Assembly: GCF_003602275.1 (NCBI RefSeq)
Contig: NZ_QZVT01000005.1
Location: forward strand, 72,895-136,894
DNA from: Arthrobacter cheniae
GTDB lineage: Bacteria > Actinomycetota > Actinomycetes > Actinomycetales > Micrococcaceae
Direction: 5' to 3'
DNA length: 64,000 bases
Numbering within the stretch: the first letter of the stretch is position 1; each line of letters begins with the position of its first letter. This document shows, piece after piece, positions 16,609-31,948 of the stretch. Below the pieces are notes generated by a model. That model was not told the origin of the DNA and did not search any database. It saw only the letters and a program-made list of their open reading frames with translations. A program made the position numbers and the translations under genes.

Positions 16609-17733
16609 TCATGGACTGCCGTATTTCGATGGAGGAGTAACCGCGTGAAGTATCCGGTGCAGACTCATGGCGATCGACGAGGCGGCGCCGAACGGTCGCT
16701 CTCGGGTAGCTGCCTCGAAGGCACTCAACTCCAATACCCGTAACGCTTGTCGTGCTCCCACGAGCGTCTGGTCGTCATCTTCCTCGACGGTCCATAACTC
16801 CAGGACGTCCCCTACCGCGGAGAAAGCGTCCTGCAGGGGTCTTTTGAGTCCGGGTGGAATAGGTTCCTCATCCGTCGTCCCTTCCACCGCATCCTCAAGC
16901 ATGTTGGTGATGTTCAGCGTGTGAAATGCAACAGTCTCCAGCGCCCCAACGTGCTCGTAGTCCTTCGCGAGATCCCTGGGGTGGAACCGACGACGGACGT
17001 TCCCTTTCCGACTCTCCTCGGCATACTGGACGGCTTCCCGAGCCCCCTGCATGGTGTGGAAAAGATCCTCTCTACGCTCGACCCACCGTGGATCGCCTGC
17101 AACCCAGTTCTCCTCCAATGCCTGACCGATGTCCTGCAATTGCTCTGCTGCGGTCCGACGCAGTGCACTCATTTGCCCCAGCGCATTGTCAGTGTTCAAG
17201 GGCGGAGCGATAAGGGTACTGACTCCAAGACCGACGAGAACTCCGACGATCATCTGAACGAAGTATCCGAAGGAAAAACTCAGATCGTTGTTCCCAAGGA
17301 TCAAGACGAACAACCCCGCCGAGGCAATCCCCGAACCGCCGCCAGCCGTTCGGGGTAGCAAACCTGCCAACAGCACGCCCATCCCGACGACGAAAGATAT
17401 GGTGAATGAACCCGGGTCCCCCACCCACATAGCCGCGTAGGCCAGCACAATACCGATTGCCAGACCGGTCATTGTCTGCAAACCCAGCTTCACGGTCCCC
17501 ACGACGGTCGGGTACATCGCTAACAGGGCACCCAACGGCGCGTAGTACGGATACTCCGCAGCAACACCGGGTATCAGGAGCGCTAGCGCCCACGCAATAC
17601 CGGCGGCCAGCGCGGCCTTCGCGGCAAGTATCACGTGCGCATCGAGCAGCGCCCGCACGACCACCTTCCGACTAGCCGTGTACCAAGGTCGCCTGGCCGA
17701 TTCGGGGCGGGGGGAACCGGAGATCTGGACCAT
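16609..17733 (-). CDS. FUSC/aromatic-acid-exporter-like membrane protein
   Basis: 374 residues. The N-terminal half has about five to six membrane spans (AALAAGIAWALALLIPGVA, LQTMTGLAIGIVLAYAAMW, FVVGMGVLLAGLLPRTAG, FVQMIVGVLVGLGVSTLIAP). The C-terminal ~190 residues are soluble and helical with many charged residues. This two-part plan is that of the FUSC/ArAE (DUF939-like) group, putative exporters of aromatic acids or similar compounds. ATG 17733 is chosen as the last start before the first span; the frame is open further upstream without coding character. Confidence 0.72.
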   Translation of the reverse strand: MVQISGSPRPESARRPWYTASRKVVVRALLDAHVILAAKAALAAGIAWALALLIPGVAAEYPYYAPLGALLAMYPTVVGTVKLGLQTMTGLAIGIVLAYAAMWVGDPGSFTISFVVGMGVLLAGLLPRTAGGGSGIASAGLFVLILGNNDLSFSFGYFVQMIVGVLVGLGVSTLIAPPLNTDNALGQMSALRRTAAEQLQDIGQALEENWVAGDPRWVERREDLFHTMQGAREAVQYAEESRKGNVRRRFHPRDLAKDYEHVGALETVAFHTLNITNMLEDAVEGTTDEEPIPPGLKRPLQDAFSAVGDVLELWTVEEDDDQTLVGARQALRVLELSAFEAATRERPFGAASSIAMSLHRILHAVTPPSKYGSP

Positions 17734-18306
17734 ACAAGATTGTCCCACTCCCCCAGTGCTCGAACGCGGGCCCGGGATCACGTCGCCCCTGTCGGCACGC
17801 CCTGTCGCTCCTACCCCTGGTGGCATGCAGCCCGGGAGCATCGGGCTCAAGCGCCCCCTGCGCTCGAACCTGAGCCGGTCTTTCCTTGCCCACGTTCTCT
17901 GTCCGGTAGTCGACACAACAACCAGTCGCTCGTCCGGACGGAGTACAGGGTAGTTCCCTCGACGTTCGGACGGCTATCGCGATACGGCGTCAGGCCGTCG
18001 CGTTGCCTCGGCCGGTTCTGCTCTCGGCTCCACCAGAGTCGGCTCCGAGTGCCCGTATGTTCGAACTGTAGGGCCATTCCATGGAATGACTTGAAGATGC
18101 ACCAGCGGATGGACTGGCAACCCTAGGAAAAGCCGTCATCGTCCCGTAACAAATGGCAACCCATCGGGTACACCTAGTTCGTCGAACATCGCCAGGAGGC
18201 TGGACATCCGGAGGACTTCACCGTCGGGCAGTGCAACGTCACTCGACTTTGCAGGCCGCGTACGCAGCCCGGCTCAAGTCGGAAGACTCCCGTCCGATCC
18301 CATGAG
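17734..18306. other. intergenic gap beside the tRNA, with a possible gene remnant
   Basis: 573 bases between the FUSC start and the 3' end of tRNA-Leu. Contains the perfect 14-base palindrome CATTCCATGGAATG (18076-18089). A minus-strand tail (18136-18264) has coding-like residues (SSLLAMFDELGVPDGLPF before its stop) but no start or domain. Confidence 0.4.
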
Positions 18307-18388
18307 TGCCCGAAGTGGGACTCGAACCCACACACCTCTCGATACTGCATTTTGAGTGCAGCGCGTCTGCCAATTCCGCCATTCGGGC
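18307..18388 (-). tRNA. tRNA-Leu (anticodon CAA)
   Basis: Cloverleaf on the minus strand: 7-base acceptor stem GCCCGAA/TTCGGGC with A as discriminator, anticodon stem CTGCA/TGCAG around loop CTCAAAA (anticodon CAA), a long class II variable arm, and T-loop GGTTCGAGTCC. 82 bases, CCA not encoded. It reads the TTG codon. Its 3' end faces the accessory region, the usual orientation for integration at tRNA genes. Confidence 0.95.
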
Positions 18389-18531
18389 CCTACCCGCTCC
18401 GGCCGGGTGAGGGGATGACTCACTTCACCGCCGGTGCGCGAATCCACTCTACATGCCGCTAGGCTGTTTCCGGGAACGGGAGCATACCCTTCGCGGACCC
18501 ATCGGAACGCCGTCATCATCAAGGAGCAACA

Positions 18532-19134
18532 GTGTCTGAATCCACCGAATCAACGCCCGCCGGACCCGCTCGCCGGGTCATCGTGGCCGAGGACGAGACG
18601 CTCATCCGGCTCGACATCATCGAGATCCTGCGTGGTGAGGGCTACGACGTCGTGGCGGAGGCGGACAACGGTGAGAAGGCTGTCGCACTTGCCATGGAGC
18701 ACAAGCCGGACCTGGTCCTCATGGACGTCAAGATGCCCGTCATGGACGGCATCACCGCCGCAGAGCAGATCGTGAAGGCGCGTATCGCCCCGGTCGTCCT
18801 GCTCACCGCGTTCAGCCAGAAGGAGCTCATCGAGCGCGCACGCGACGCCGGTGCCATGGCGTATGTCGTCAAGCCCTTCACCCCCGCAGACCTCATTCCG
18901 GCCATCGAGATCGCCATGTCCCGCCATGAGGAGATCAAGGCACTCGAGGCCGAGGTGTCCGACCTCCAGGAGCAGTTCGCTACCCGCAAGCTCGTGGAGC
19001 GCGCGAAGAGCCTGCTGACCACCAAGATGGGCCTTACCGAACCGGAGGCCTTCCGGTGGATCCAGAAGACGTCCATGGACCGCCGCCTCAGCATGCGCGA
19101 GGTTGCCGAGACGATCATCAACCAGGTCAACTGA
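18532..19134 (+). CDS. pdtaR: ANTAR-domain response regulator (PdtaR type)
   Basis: 200 residues. An N-terminal receiver domain has acidic pocket VIVAEDETLIRLD, phosphorylated Asp in VLMDVKMPVMDG, and the Thr and Lys of LLTAF and VVKPF. A coiled linker (ALEAEVSDLQEQFATRK) leads to a C-terminal ANTAR domain (LVERAKSLLTTKMG, EAFRWIQKTSMDRRLSM). Mycobacterial PdtaR is phosphorylated by PdtaS and binds nascent RNA to control termination. AAGGAG lies five bases before GTG 18532. A TAGGCT near 18461 may be the -10 box. The PdtaS kinase is not in the window. Confidence 0.9.
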   Translation: MSESTESTPAGPARRVIVAEDETLIRLDIIEILRGEGYDVVAEADNGEKAVALAMEHKPDLVLMDVKMPVMDGITAAEQIVKARIAPVVLLTAFSQKELIERARDAGAMAYVVKPFTPADLIPAIEIAMSRHEEIKALEAEVSDLQEQFATRKLVERAKSLLTTKMGLTEPEAFRWIQKTSMDRRLSMREVAETIINQVN

Positions 19135-19171
19135 CCTCGACCGTCCTCAGCGGCGCACCGTCGCCGCACGC

Positions 19172-19208
19172 ACGAAGACCCCCACCCGATCAGGGTGGGG
19201 GTCTTCGT
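19172..19208. terminator. bidirectional terminator between pdtaR and pyk
   Basis: Perfect 16-base stem (ACGAAGACCCCCACCC at 19172-19187, complement at 19193-19208) with a 5-base loop. It lies between convergent genes, 38 bases after pdtaR and about 20 after the pyk stop. Confidence 0.85.
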
Positions 19209-19227
19209 GTCTGTCCGGGCGGTCAGG

Positions 19228-20718
19228 CTACTTCTTCTTGAGCGGCCAGGGACCGACGTCCTCCTTGACGTAGGACGTGTGGCCGTCCGGCAACTGTCCC
19301 GCGTCCGTGATGTCGCCGACGCGGTGCACCTTGATGGAGTTGGTGGAACCTGCCTGTCCTGGAGGGGAACCGGCGGCGATGACCACGAGGTCGCCGACCT
19401 CGACGAGGCCCTGCTCGAAGAGCACGCGGTCCACCTGGGCAGTCATCTGGTCCGTGTGCTCCACGAACTCGACGAGCTTCGGCTGGATGCCCCAGATGAG
19501 CGACATGGCGTTGAGCGTCGACTGCACGGGGGTGAAGGCGAAGACCGGCTTCTTCGGGCGGAGGCGTGACAGACGGCGGGCGGAGTCGCCGGACTGGGTG
19601 AAGGTACAGATGTACTTGGCGTCGAGCTGATCGGAGATCTCGACGGCGGCACGCGTGATGGCACCGCCGCGGGTCCTTGGCTTGCTGCCCAGCGGCGGGA
19701 CGCGCTCGAGGCCGTGGCGCTCGGTGGACTCGATGATGTCGGCCATCGTGCGCACCGTCTCGATCGGATACTTGCCTACGCTCGTCTCACCGGAGAGCAT
19801 GACGGCATCCGCGCCGTCGAGCACGGCGTTGGCGCAGTCCGAAGCTTCGGCGCGCGTAGGCCGGGGGTTGTCGATCATGGACTCGAGGACCTGCGTGGCC
19901 ACGATGACGGGCTTGGCCCACCGACGTGCCAATTCGACGGCGCGCTTCTGCACGATGGGGACGTCCTGCAGCGGCATCTCGACGCCGAGGTCCCCGCGAG
20001 CCACCATGATGGCGTCGAACGCGTCGATGATCTCCTCGAGGGCGTCGACGGCCTGCGGCTTCTCGATCTTGGCGATGACGGGGACCCTACGGCCCTCCTC
20101 GTCCATAATCTCGTGGACGCGCTTGACGTCGCCGGCGTCGCGCACGAAGGACAGCGCGACCATGTCGACCCCGATCTGGATGGCCCAGCGGAGGTCTTCC
20201 TCGTCCTTCTCGCTGAGGGCGGGGACGTTGACGGCGACGCCGGGCAGGTTGATGCCCTTGTTGTTGGAGACCATGCCGCCGACGACGACCTCCGTGGTGA
20301 CCTTCACATCGTCGACCGCGGTGGCGCGCAGTCCGACCTTGCCGTCGTCGATGAGGAGCATGTCGCCGACGCGGACGTCCTGCGGCAGGCCCTTGAACGT
20401 GGTCGATGCGATGTCCTGCGTGCCCTCGATGTCCTCGATGGTGATGGTGAAGACATCACCCGGTGCCAGGGCGTGCGGACCGTCGGCGAATCTGCCGAGC
20501 CGGATCTTGGGGCCCTGCAGGTCGGCGAAGATGCCGACGGGCTTGCCGAGCTCCTGGGATGCACGGCGGACGTTCTCGTAGGTGGTGCTGTGCACGGTGT
20601 AGTCGCCGTGGCTCATGTTCATGCGGGCTACGTCGACGCCTGCCTCGAGCACTGCGAGGGTGTTCTCATAGCTGGCGATTGCGGGGCCGAATGTTGCAAC
20701 GATTTTTGCGCGTCTCAT
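19228..20718 (-). CDS. pyk: pyruvate kinase
   Basis: 496 residues. Converts phosphoenolpyruvate and ADP to pyruvate and ATP, the last step of glycolysis. The frame opens with MRRAKIVATFGPA; MNMSHGD, the catalytic Lys region VIAKIEKPQAVD, the metal site MVARGDLGVEMPL and VATQVLESM are all present, followed by the C-terminal allosteric domain. Full length for the family. A TAGGCT box ends six bases before the ATG, so the transcript is probably leaderless. It follows gltD by 47 bases on the same strand but seems to have this promoter of its own. Confidence 0.97.
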   Translation of the reverse strand: MRRAKIVATFGPAIASYENTLAVLEAGVDVARMNMSHGDYTVHSTTYENVRRASQELGKPVGIFADLQGPKIRLGRFADGPHALAPGDVFTITIEDIEGTQDIASTTFKGLPQDVRVGDMLLIDDGKVGLRATAVDDVKVTTEVVVGGMVSNNKGINLPGVAVNVPALSEKDEEDLRWAIQIGVDMVALSFVRDAGDVKRVHEIMDEEGRRVPVIAKIEKPQAVDALEEIIDAFDAIMVARGDLGVEMPLQDVPIVQKRAVELARRWAKPVIVATQVLESMIDNPRPTRAEASDCANAVLDGADAVMLSGETSVGKYPIETVRTMADIIESTERHGLERVPPLGSKPRTRGGAITRAAVEISDQLDAKYICTFTQSGDSARRLSRLRPKKPVFAFTPVQSTLNAMSLIWGIQPKLVEFVEHTDQMTAQVDRVLFEQGLVEVGDLVVIAAGSPPGQAGSTNSIKVHRVGDITDAGQLPDGHTSYVKEDVGPWPLKKK

Positions 20719-20724
20719 AGATTT

Positions 20725-20730
20725 AGCCTA
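20725..20730 (-). promoter_or_regulatory. putative -10 box of a leaderless pyk promoter
   Basis: On the minus strand TAGGCT is followed by six bases and the pyk ATG. This spacing is typical of leaderless actinobacterial promoters. No ribosome binding site is visible. Confidence 0.45.
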
Positions 20731-20765
20731 GTCGTGTTGGGGCGTGGAGATGGTGTGGGGGCCGG

Positions 20766-26835
<6,070 letters not shown>

Positions 26836-27162
26836 AGAAAGGTTCCTTCCCCCATGATGGAGCGTCGGGAGGGGACAGCCTTGGCCCCGGGGGCACCGCT
26901 CTGGGAACGGGCACCGTCTGTCGGTCTCATGCACACCGCCTGCGCCGGCGCTGCCCGGCGCTCTTGGCGGGCAATCACTCTGGTCGTCCTGCGCGCCGGT
27001 CGGGGCGGTGTCGGTGCGGGCAGGAAGGTGATCCGGCCGTTGCACCTGGAGTCCACAACTGTGTGGTGTTGCGTCCTTTAGGGGCGGTGGCCCGGGGACT
27101 GCTGTCGGGGACCGAATCCCGCGGCTCCGCTCTCGCGGGGTCCATCGAACAGAGATCGTTCC
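26836..27162. other. gltB leader region
   Basis: 327 bases between lgt and gltB. It holds a short minus-strand ORF (ATG 26930, 32 codons, [12 protein letters not shown]...) whose TGA overlaps the gltB ATG (ATGA), suggesting possible translational coupling. No terminator or known riboswitch is recognised. Confidence 0.4.
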
Positions 27163-28371
27163 TCAGGAGCCGTTTGTTTCGGAAAGGTTACCACGATCAT
27201 TCCGGCCGATCGGCTCCGTGTCCGCCACGTGGCTACCCGTGGCCGAAGCGTTACGGGAACGCTGTCGCGACCCGGCCTCGGTGAGCTCGTCGGCCGCGGT
27301 TCCGCCCCGCGTCGTGGTTCCTGTCCCGTCCGAACCGGTGTCCGAGGCGGCGCTACCCGGCGCATCCTCCGAAGCCTTCGTCGTGCTGGGTGCGCTCGTA
27401 TCGGCTGCACCGGAGCCGGCCCTGCCGTCCCCATCGATCCCCGTGTCGCCGTCGTGCCGGGCTACAGCCGCCGGGTCCGGGCCCTCGAGGGCATCCTTCG
27501 GCTCCCGACCCGGGAGGTACACGGACGGTGCGTCCACAGGACGGCGCTTCACGGCGAGGTAGACGAGGACAGCCAGCGACACCAGGAAGACCGCGATACT
27601 GGTCCAGACATTCAGTCTCTGCGTGATCCCGAAGAGCGTCACCATCTCGGCGTCGTCGATGCGGAGCGTCTCGATCCAGACGCGTCCGAGCGTGTAGTAC
27701 GCCGCGTAGAGCCAGAACATCCGCCCGCCGCGCAGGCGGAACTTCCGAGCGAGCAGCAGCAGGATCGCAACCCCGGCGAGGTTCCACAGGAGTTCGTAGA
27801 GGAAGGTGGGGTGGAACAGGGTGCCGGGTGCCTCGTTCACCGGGAAGTTCACGTTGTCGGCGTCGATCTCGAGGCCCCACGGCAGCGTGGTCGGCGCACC
27901 GAAGAGCTCCTGGTTGAACCAGTTGCCAAGACGGCCGACGGCCTGCGCGAGCAGCACGCCGGGAGCAGCGGCGTCGGCGAAAGCGGAGAGCTTCACGCCC
28001 GCCCGCCGCGCACCGATCCAGGCCCCGAGGGCGCCGAGGGCGATGGCCCCCCAAATGCCGAGGCCGCCCTGCCAGATCTGGGGGATGCGGGCGAGATCGC
28101 CCTGCGGGCCGAAGTAGGCGTCCGGGGAGGAGATGACGTGGTAGAGCCGCCCGCCGATGATGCCGAAGGGAACGGCCCAGATCGCTATGTCCCACACGGC
28201 GTCCGCGTGGCCCCCGAAGGAGACGAACCGCTTCTGCGTGAGGAGGAGCGCCAGGATGATGCCGGCCAGGATGCAGAGGGCATAGGCGTGGATGGTCACC
28301 GGGCCGAGGCCGAAGCTCGCCCATTCGGCGGGTGGGCTCGGGATCGAGGCCGCGAGGCTGCCGCCGATCAC
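27163..28371 (-). CDS. lgt: prolipoprotein diacylglyceryl transferase
   Basis: 402 residues. Transfers diacylglycerol from phosphatidylglycerol to the lipobox Cys of prelipoproteins at the membrane. Membrane spans and the family motifs GGRLYHVISS, GIWGAIALG and GRLGNWFNQELFG are present, ending with the span near VFLVSLAVLVYLAVKRR. The last ~125 residues are a hydrophilic Asp/Thr/Gly/Ala-rich tail, longer than in most Lgt but common in actinobacteria. The start overlaps the trpA stop by four bases (ATGA). The lipoproteins at 2443 and 3541 are possible substrates. Confidence 0.95.
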   Translation of the reverse strand: MIGGSLAASIPSPPAEWASFGLGPVTIHAYALCILAGIILALLLTQKRFVSFGGHADAVWDIAIWAVPFGIIGGRLYHVISSPDAYFGPQGDLARIPQIWQGGLGIWGAIALGALGAWIGARRAGVKLSAFADAAAPGVLLAQAVGRLGNWFNQELFGAPTTLPWGLEIDADNVNFPVNEAPGTLFHPTFLYELLWNLAGVAILLLLARKFRLRGGRMFWLYAAYYTLGRVWIETLRIDDAEMVTLFGITQRLNVWTSIAVFLVSLAVLVYLAVKRRPVDAPSVYLPGREPKDALEGPDPAAVARHDGDTGIDGDGRAGSGAADTSAPSTTKASEDAPGSAASDTGSDGTGTTTRGGTAADELTEAGSRQRSRNASATGSHVADTEPIGRNDRGNLSETNGS

Positions 28372-29219
28372 GCCGCCCCTCCTGCGGGTACCTTGGCCGT
28401 GCCGGTGCTGAGTTCACGGGTGAGTTCGGCGACCGCTTCGACTCCGCCGTCGCGCAGGGCGGCGACCAGGGCAGTCCCGACGATCACGCCGTCGGCGTAC
28501 GCTCCGATCTCCCGCACCTGGGCGGACGAGGAGACGCCGAGGCCGACGCAGACGCGCTCGGCGCCGGCGCGGTGGGCGGCGTCGACGACGGCCTGCGCAG
28601 CTGCACCCACGGATGTCCTGGCACCGGTGACGCCCATGACGGACACCGCGTACACGAATCCCCTGCTCGCATCGACTGTGGCCTGCATGCGCTGCGGTGA
28701 GGTGGACGGGGCCACGAGGAAGACGCGGTCGAGACCGAGCTCTTCGGACACCTCGAGCCATTCGGCTGCCTCGTCGGGAATGAGGTCCGGGGTGATCAGA
28801 CCGGCTCCGCCGGCCGCGGCGAGGCGCTCGGAGAACGTTCGCACGCCCATTCGCATGACGGGGTTCCAGTAGGTCATCACGAGGACTGCGGCATCCGTTG
28901 CACGGGTGATGCCCTCGACGACGTCGAAGATGCGGGGCACGGTGAAGCCGTTGGCGAGGGCCTCGACGGTGGCTTCCTGGATGACGTGGCCGTCCATCAC
29001 CGGATCCGAGTAGGGGATGCCGATCTCGATGAGGTCCACGCCGTTCTCCGCCATGGCAATGCCGGCGTCGATAGTGGTCTGGACGTCGGGGAAGCCTGCC
29101 GGCAGGTATCCGATGAGCGCTGCGCGACCCTCGGCCCGGGCCTTCTCGATGGCGGCAGCGGCCTTGGACCCTGCGGCACCTGCTCCTGGAGACTGTCGAT
29201 CGGTCGAATGTGTCGTCAT
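28368..29219 (-). CDS. trpA: tryptophan synthase alpha chain
   Basis: 283 residues. Cleaves indole-3-glycerol phosphate to indole and glyceraldehyde 3-phosphate. TIM-barrel motifs: [11 protein letters not shown], catalytic Glu in [16 protein letters not shown], catalytic Asp in [10 protein letters not shown], and phosphate-binding GLGVSSSAQ near the end. It overlaps trpB upstream and lgt downstream by four bases each, so it belongs to one tightly coupled operon. Confidence 0.97.
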   Translation of the reverse strand: MTTHSTDRQSPGAGAAGSKAAAAIEKARAEGRAALIGYLPAGFPDVQTTIDAGIAMAENGVDLIEIGIPYSDPVMDGHVIQEATVEALANGFTVPRIFDVVEGITRATDAAVLVMTYWNPVMRMGVRTFSERLAAAGGAGLITPDLIPDEAAEWLEVSEELGLDRVFLVAPSTSPQRMQATVDASRGFVYAVSVMGVTGARTSVGAAAQAVVDAAHRAGAERVCVGLGVSSSAQVREIGAYADGVIVGTALVAALRDGGVEAVAELTRELSTGTAKVPAGGAA

Positions 29220-30580
29220 AGCTGCTCACCCTCCTGGGCGATCTCCTGCTCGGCGCTGTCGTCCGGAAGCAGGTCGAAGTAGCCCGCGGCGGTCGCCACG
29301 TCCTTGTCGCCGCGCCCGGACAGGTTGACGACGATGATCTTGTCCGACGCCTGCTCCCCCGGGGCGAGGTCGGCTGCGAGGCGCTGGCCGACCTTCATGG
29401 CTCCCGCGAGGGCGTGTGCGGTCTCGATAGCGGGGATGATCCCCTCGGTCCGGCTGAGGATCTTGAAGGCCTCCATGGCCTCCGCATCCGTGATGGGCTC
29501 GTACTTCGCCCGTCCGATGTCCGCGAGGTAGGCGTGCTCCGGTCCGACGCCGGGGTAGTCCAGACCGGCGGAGATGGAGTGCGACTCCATCGTCTGTCCG
29601 TCCTCGTCCTGCATGAGGTAGGACCGGGCACCGTGCAGAACGCCGGGCCGACCGAGCGTGATGGTGGCCGCGTGACGACCGGTCTCGACTCCCTCGCCGC
29701 CGGCTTCGAAACCGTACAGGGCGACATCGCGGTCGTCCAGGAAGCCATGGAACATACCGATCGCGTTCGACCCGCCGCCGACGCAGGCACAGACCGCATC
29801 GGGGAGCTTGCCCGTCTGCTCGAGGATCTGCTCGCGGGCCTCGTCACCGATGACCTCGTGGAAGTAGCGCACCATCGACGGGAACGGGTGCGCTCCGGCC
29901 GCCGTCCCGAGGAGGTAGTGCGTGGTCTCGACGTTGGCGACCCAGTCCCGCAGGGCGTCGTTGATGGCGTCCTTCAGCGTCTGAGAACCGTTGGTGACCG
30001 GGATGACCGTGGCACCGAGGAGCTGCATGCGCGCGACATTGAGGGCCTGGCGGCGCGTGTCCTCCGCACCCATGTAGACGACGCACTCGAGTCCGAGGAG
30101 GGCCGCCGCCGTCGCGCTGGCGACGCCATGCTGCCCGGCACCCGTCTCGGCGATGACGCGGGTCTTGCCCATGCGCTTGGCGATCAGCGCCTGACCCAGC
30201 ACGTTGTTGATCTTGTGGGACCCCGTGTGGTTCAGGTCCTCGCGCTTGAGGAAGACGCGGACGCCGCCGCAGTGCTCGGCGAAGCGCTGGGCCTCGGTGA
30301 GGAGGGACGGCCGACCGGCATAGTTCTTGTTCAGCTCGGCGACCTGCGCCGTGAACTCGGGATCCGCCTTGGCCTTCTCGAACGTGTCCTGCAATTCGTC
30401 CAGCGCTGCGATCAGGGATTCCGGCATCCATCGCCCACCGTATGCGCCGAAGTAGGGACCCGGGGCGTGGCGCAGGGTCTGGTCGTGGCTGAGGAAGGCC
30501 TCTGCCGTTCCGGCGTCGATGGCGTCGGCTGCTCCTGCGTCCGCGCCCTGGAGGCCCGAGTCCTGGTGCATATCAGTCAT
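29216..30580 (-). CDS. trpB: tryptophan synthase beta chain
   Basis: 454 residues. PLP enzyme joining indole with serine. PLP Lys lies in [15 protein letters not shown], Glu in [10 protein letters not shown] and the phosphate loop in [12 protein letters not shown] 30580 is taken as start; an in-frame ATG three codons on is an alternative. The first ~35 residues are an Ala/Asp-rich extension before the family core [11 protein letters not shown]. About 170 bases separate it from trpC. Confidence 0.96.
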   Translation of the reverse strand: MTDMHQDSGLQGADAGAADAIDAGTAEAFLSHDQTLRHAPGPYFGAYGGRWMPESLIAALDELQDTFEKAKADPEFTAQVAELNKNYAGRPSLLTEAQRFAEHCGGVRVFLKREDLNHTGSHKINNVLGQALIAKRMGKTRVIAETGAGQHGVASATAAALLGLECVVYMGAEDTRRQALNVARMQLLGATVIPVTNGSQTLKDAINDALRDWVANVETTHYLLGTAAGAHPFPSMVRYFHEVIGDEAREQILEQTGKLPDAVCACVGGGSNAIGMFHGFLDDRDVALYGFEAGGEGVETGRHAATITLGRPGVLHGARSYLMQDEDGQTMESHSISAGLDYPGVGPEHAYLADIGRAKYEPITDAEAMEAFKILSRTEGIIPAIETAHALAGAMKVGQRLAADLAPGEQASDKIIVVNLSGRGDKDVATAAGYFDLLPDDSAEQEIAQEGEQL

Positions 30581-30749
30581 GACTTCAGCGTTCCTGTCCT
30601 GTTGGTCCTTGCCCGGGCGGGCGTGCCGTCCGGGTTCCTGGCGGTCCGGGGTCGACCGGTCCGTGTCCTGCTTCTGGTGCTTCTGGTGCCGACCAGGTGG
30701 GTCGGTGCCGGTCTCGAGGCTTCGGCCGTGGGGCCGACGTCGCGGCGCG

Positions 30750-31577
30750 TCAGCTGCGCGCCGACATGCCCGACTCCTGCCAGGCCGTGCGGCCCGCGCG
30801 CCTGAACTCGTCGATCGTCGCTGCGGGGTCGCTGTGGCGGACGAGGGCCTCGCCGACGAGGACGGCGTGCGCGCCGCTTCCCGCGTAGTCCGCGACGTCG
30901 GCCGCGTCACGCACGCCCGATTCGGCGATGATGACCGTACCTGCGGGGATCAGGTGGGCAAGGCCGGCGAAGACATCGCGGTCGATGTCGAGGGTCTTCA
31001 GGTTCCGCACATTGACGCCGATGATGGAGGCCTCGGCTGCTACCGCGCGCCGCACTTCCTCCTCAGTGTGGGTCTCGACGATCGCCTTCATCCCGAGCTC
31101 GTGGGTCAGGGCGAGGAAGGAGGTCAGGTCCGCGTCGGAGAGTGCTGCGACGATCAGCAGGACGACGTCGGCGCCGTGCGCGCGGGCTTCCCAGATCTGG
31201 TACTCGTCCACCGTGAAGTCCTTGCGGAGCACGGGCAGGGCCACCGCCGCACGGACGGCGTCGAGATCGGAGAGCGATCCGCCGAAGCGCCTCTCCTCGG
31301 TCAGGACGGAGATGACCGCAGCGCCCCCGCGTTCGTAGGCGGCGGCGAGGGCCGCCGGATCGGCGATATCGGCCAGCGCCCCCTTCGAGGGACTGCTCCT
31401 CTTCACCTCGGCGATGACGGCGAGGTCACCACCCCGACCTCCGCCGAGGGCCGCGAAGGCATCCTTCGGGGTAGGTGCGCTGGAGGCGGCCGTCCGGACC
31501 TTCTCGAGGGGCAGTGCACGTCGACGCTCCGCGAGGTCCTCGCGGACGCCCTCGATGATGTCGTCGAGGACGGTCAC
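30750..31577 (-). CDS. trpC: indole-3-glycerol phosphate synthase
   Basis: 275 residues. Closes the indole ring in tryptophan synthesis. TIM-barrel signatures are the catalytic Lys in [13 protein letters not shown] and the second Lys in [13 protein letters not shown], with [11 protein letters not shown] and [12 protein letters not shown] further on. It starts with GTG directly at the stop of the HGxxPAAW gene. Stand-alone, not fused to TrpF. Confidence 0.96.
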   Translation of the reverse strand: MTVLDDIIEGVREDLAERRRALPLEKVRTAASSAPTPKDAFAALGGGRGGDLAVIAEVKRSSPSKGALADIADPAALAAAYERGGAAVISVLTEERRFGGSLSDLDAVRAAVALPVLRKDFTVDEYQIWEARAHGADVVLLIVAALSDADLTSFLALTHELGMKAIVETHTEEEVRRAVAAEASIIGVNVRNLKTLDIDRDVFAGLAHLIPAGTVIIAESGVRDAADVADYAGSGAHAVLVGEALVRHSDPAATIDEFRRAGRTAWQESGMSARS

Positions 31578-31883
31578 CTAGTGGCCGTTGTTCTTGAGCT
31601 TGGAGCCGCCGACGCCGTAGCCGATCTTCCGGAGGACGAACCCGACAGCCAGCCCGACGAACATCACGGCGATCCCGATCCAGAAGAGCAGGGTACCGAA
31701 GTCGTGATTACCCTCGGTGCTGGCGAAGACGTAGGCGAAGGAGGCGACGGCGGCACCGGCCAGCATGATCAGGACGCAGGTCCACGCCGCGGGGCTGTTG
31801 CCGTGCCCGATCGTCTCGTCACCCATCTGGGCGTGGGTCGCGGGCGTGTTGCGGGTCGCGGAGGCGCGGGTCTCGGATGCCAT
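31578..31883 (-). CDS. HGxxPAAW family membrane protein
   Basis: 101 residues with the naming motif GHGNSPAAW near residue 30, followed by two membrane spans (TCVLIMLAGAAVASFAYVF and LLFWIGIAVMFVGLAVGFVL). The family is regularly found between the Trp-associated membrane protein and trpC in actinobacteria; its role is unknown, and its place here suggests a link to tryptophan supply or just operon hitch-hiking. No gap to trpC. Confidence 0.85.
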   Translation of the reverse strand: MASETRASATRNTPATHAQMGDETIGHGNSPAAWTCVLIMLAGAAVASFAYVFASTEGNHDFGTLLFWIGIAVMFVGLAVGFVLRKIGYGVGGSKLKNNGH

Positions 31884-31948
31884 GGGAAATCTCCTTCGAA
31901 TGGGTCTTGTTCCATTCTGCCATTGATGGGGCGGCCCGACTGAATGGT

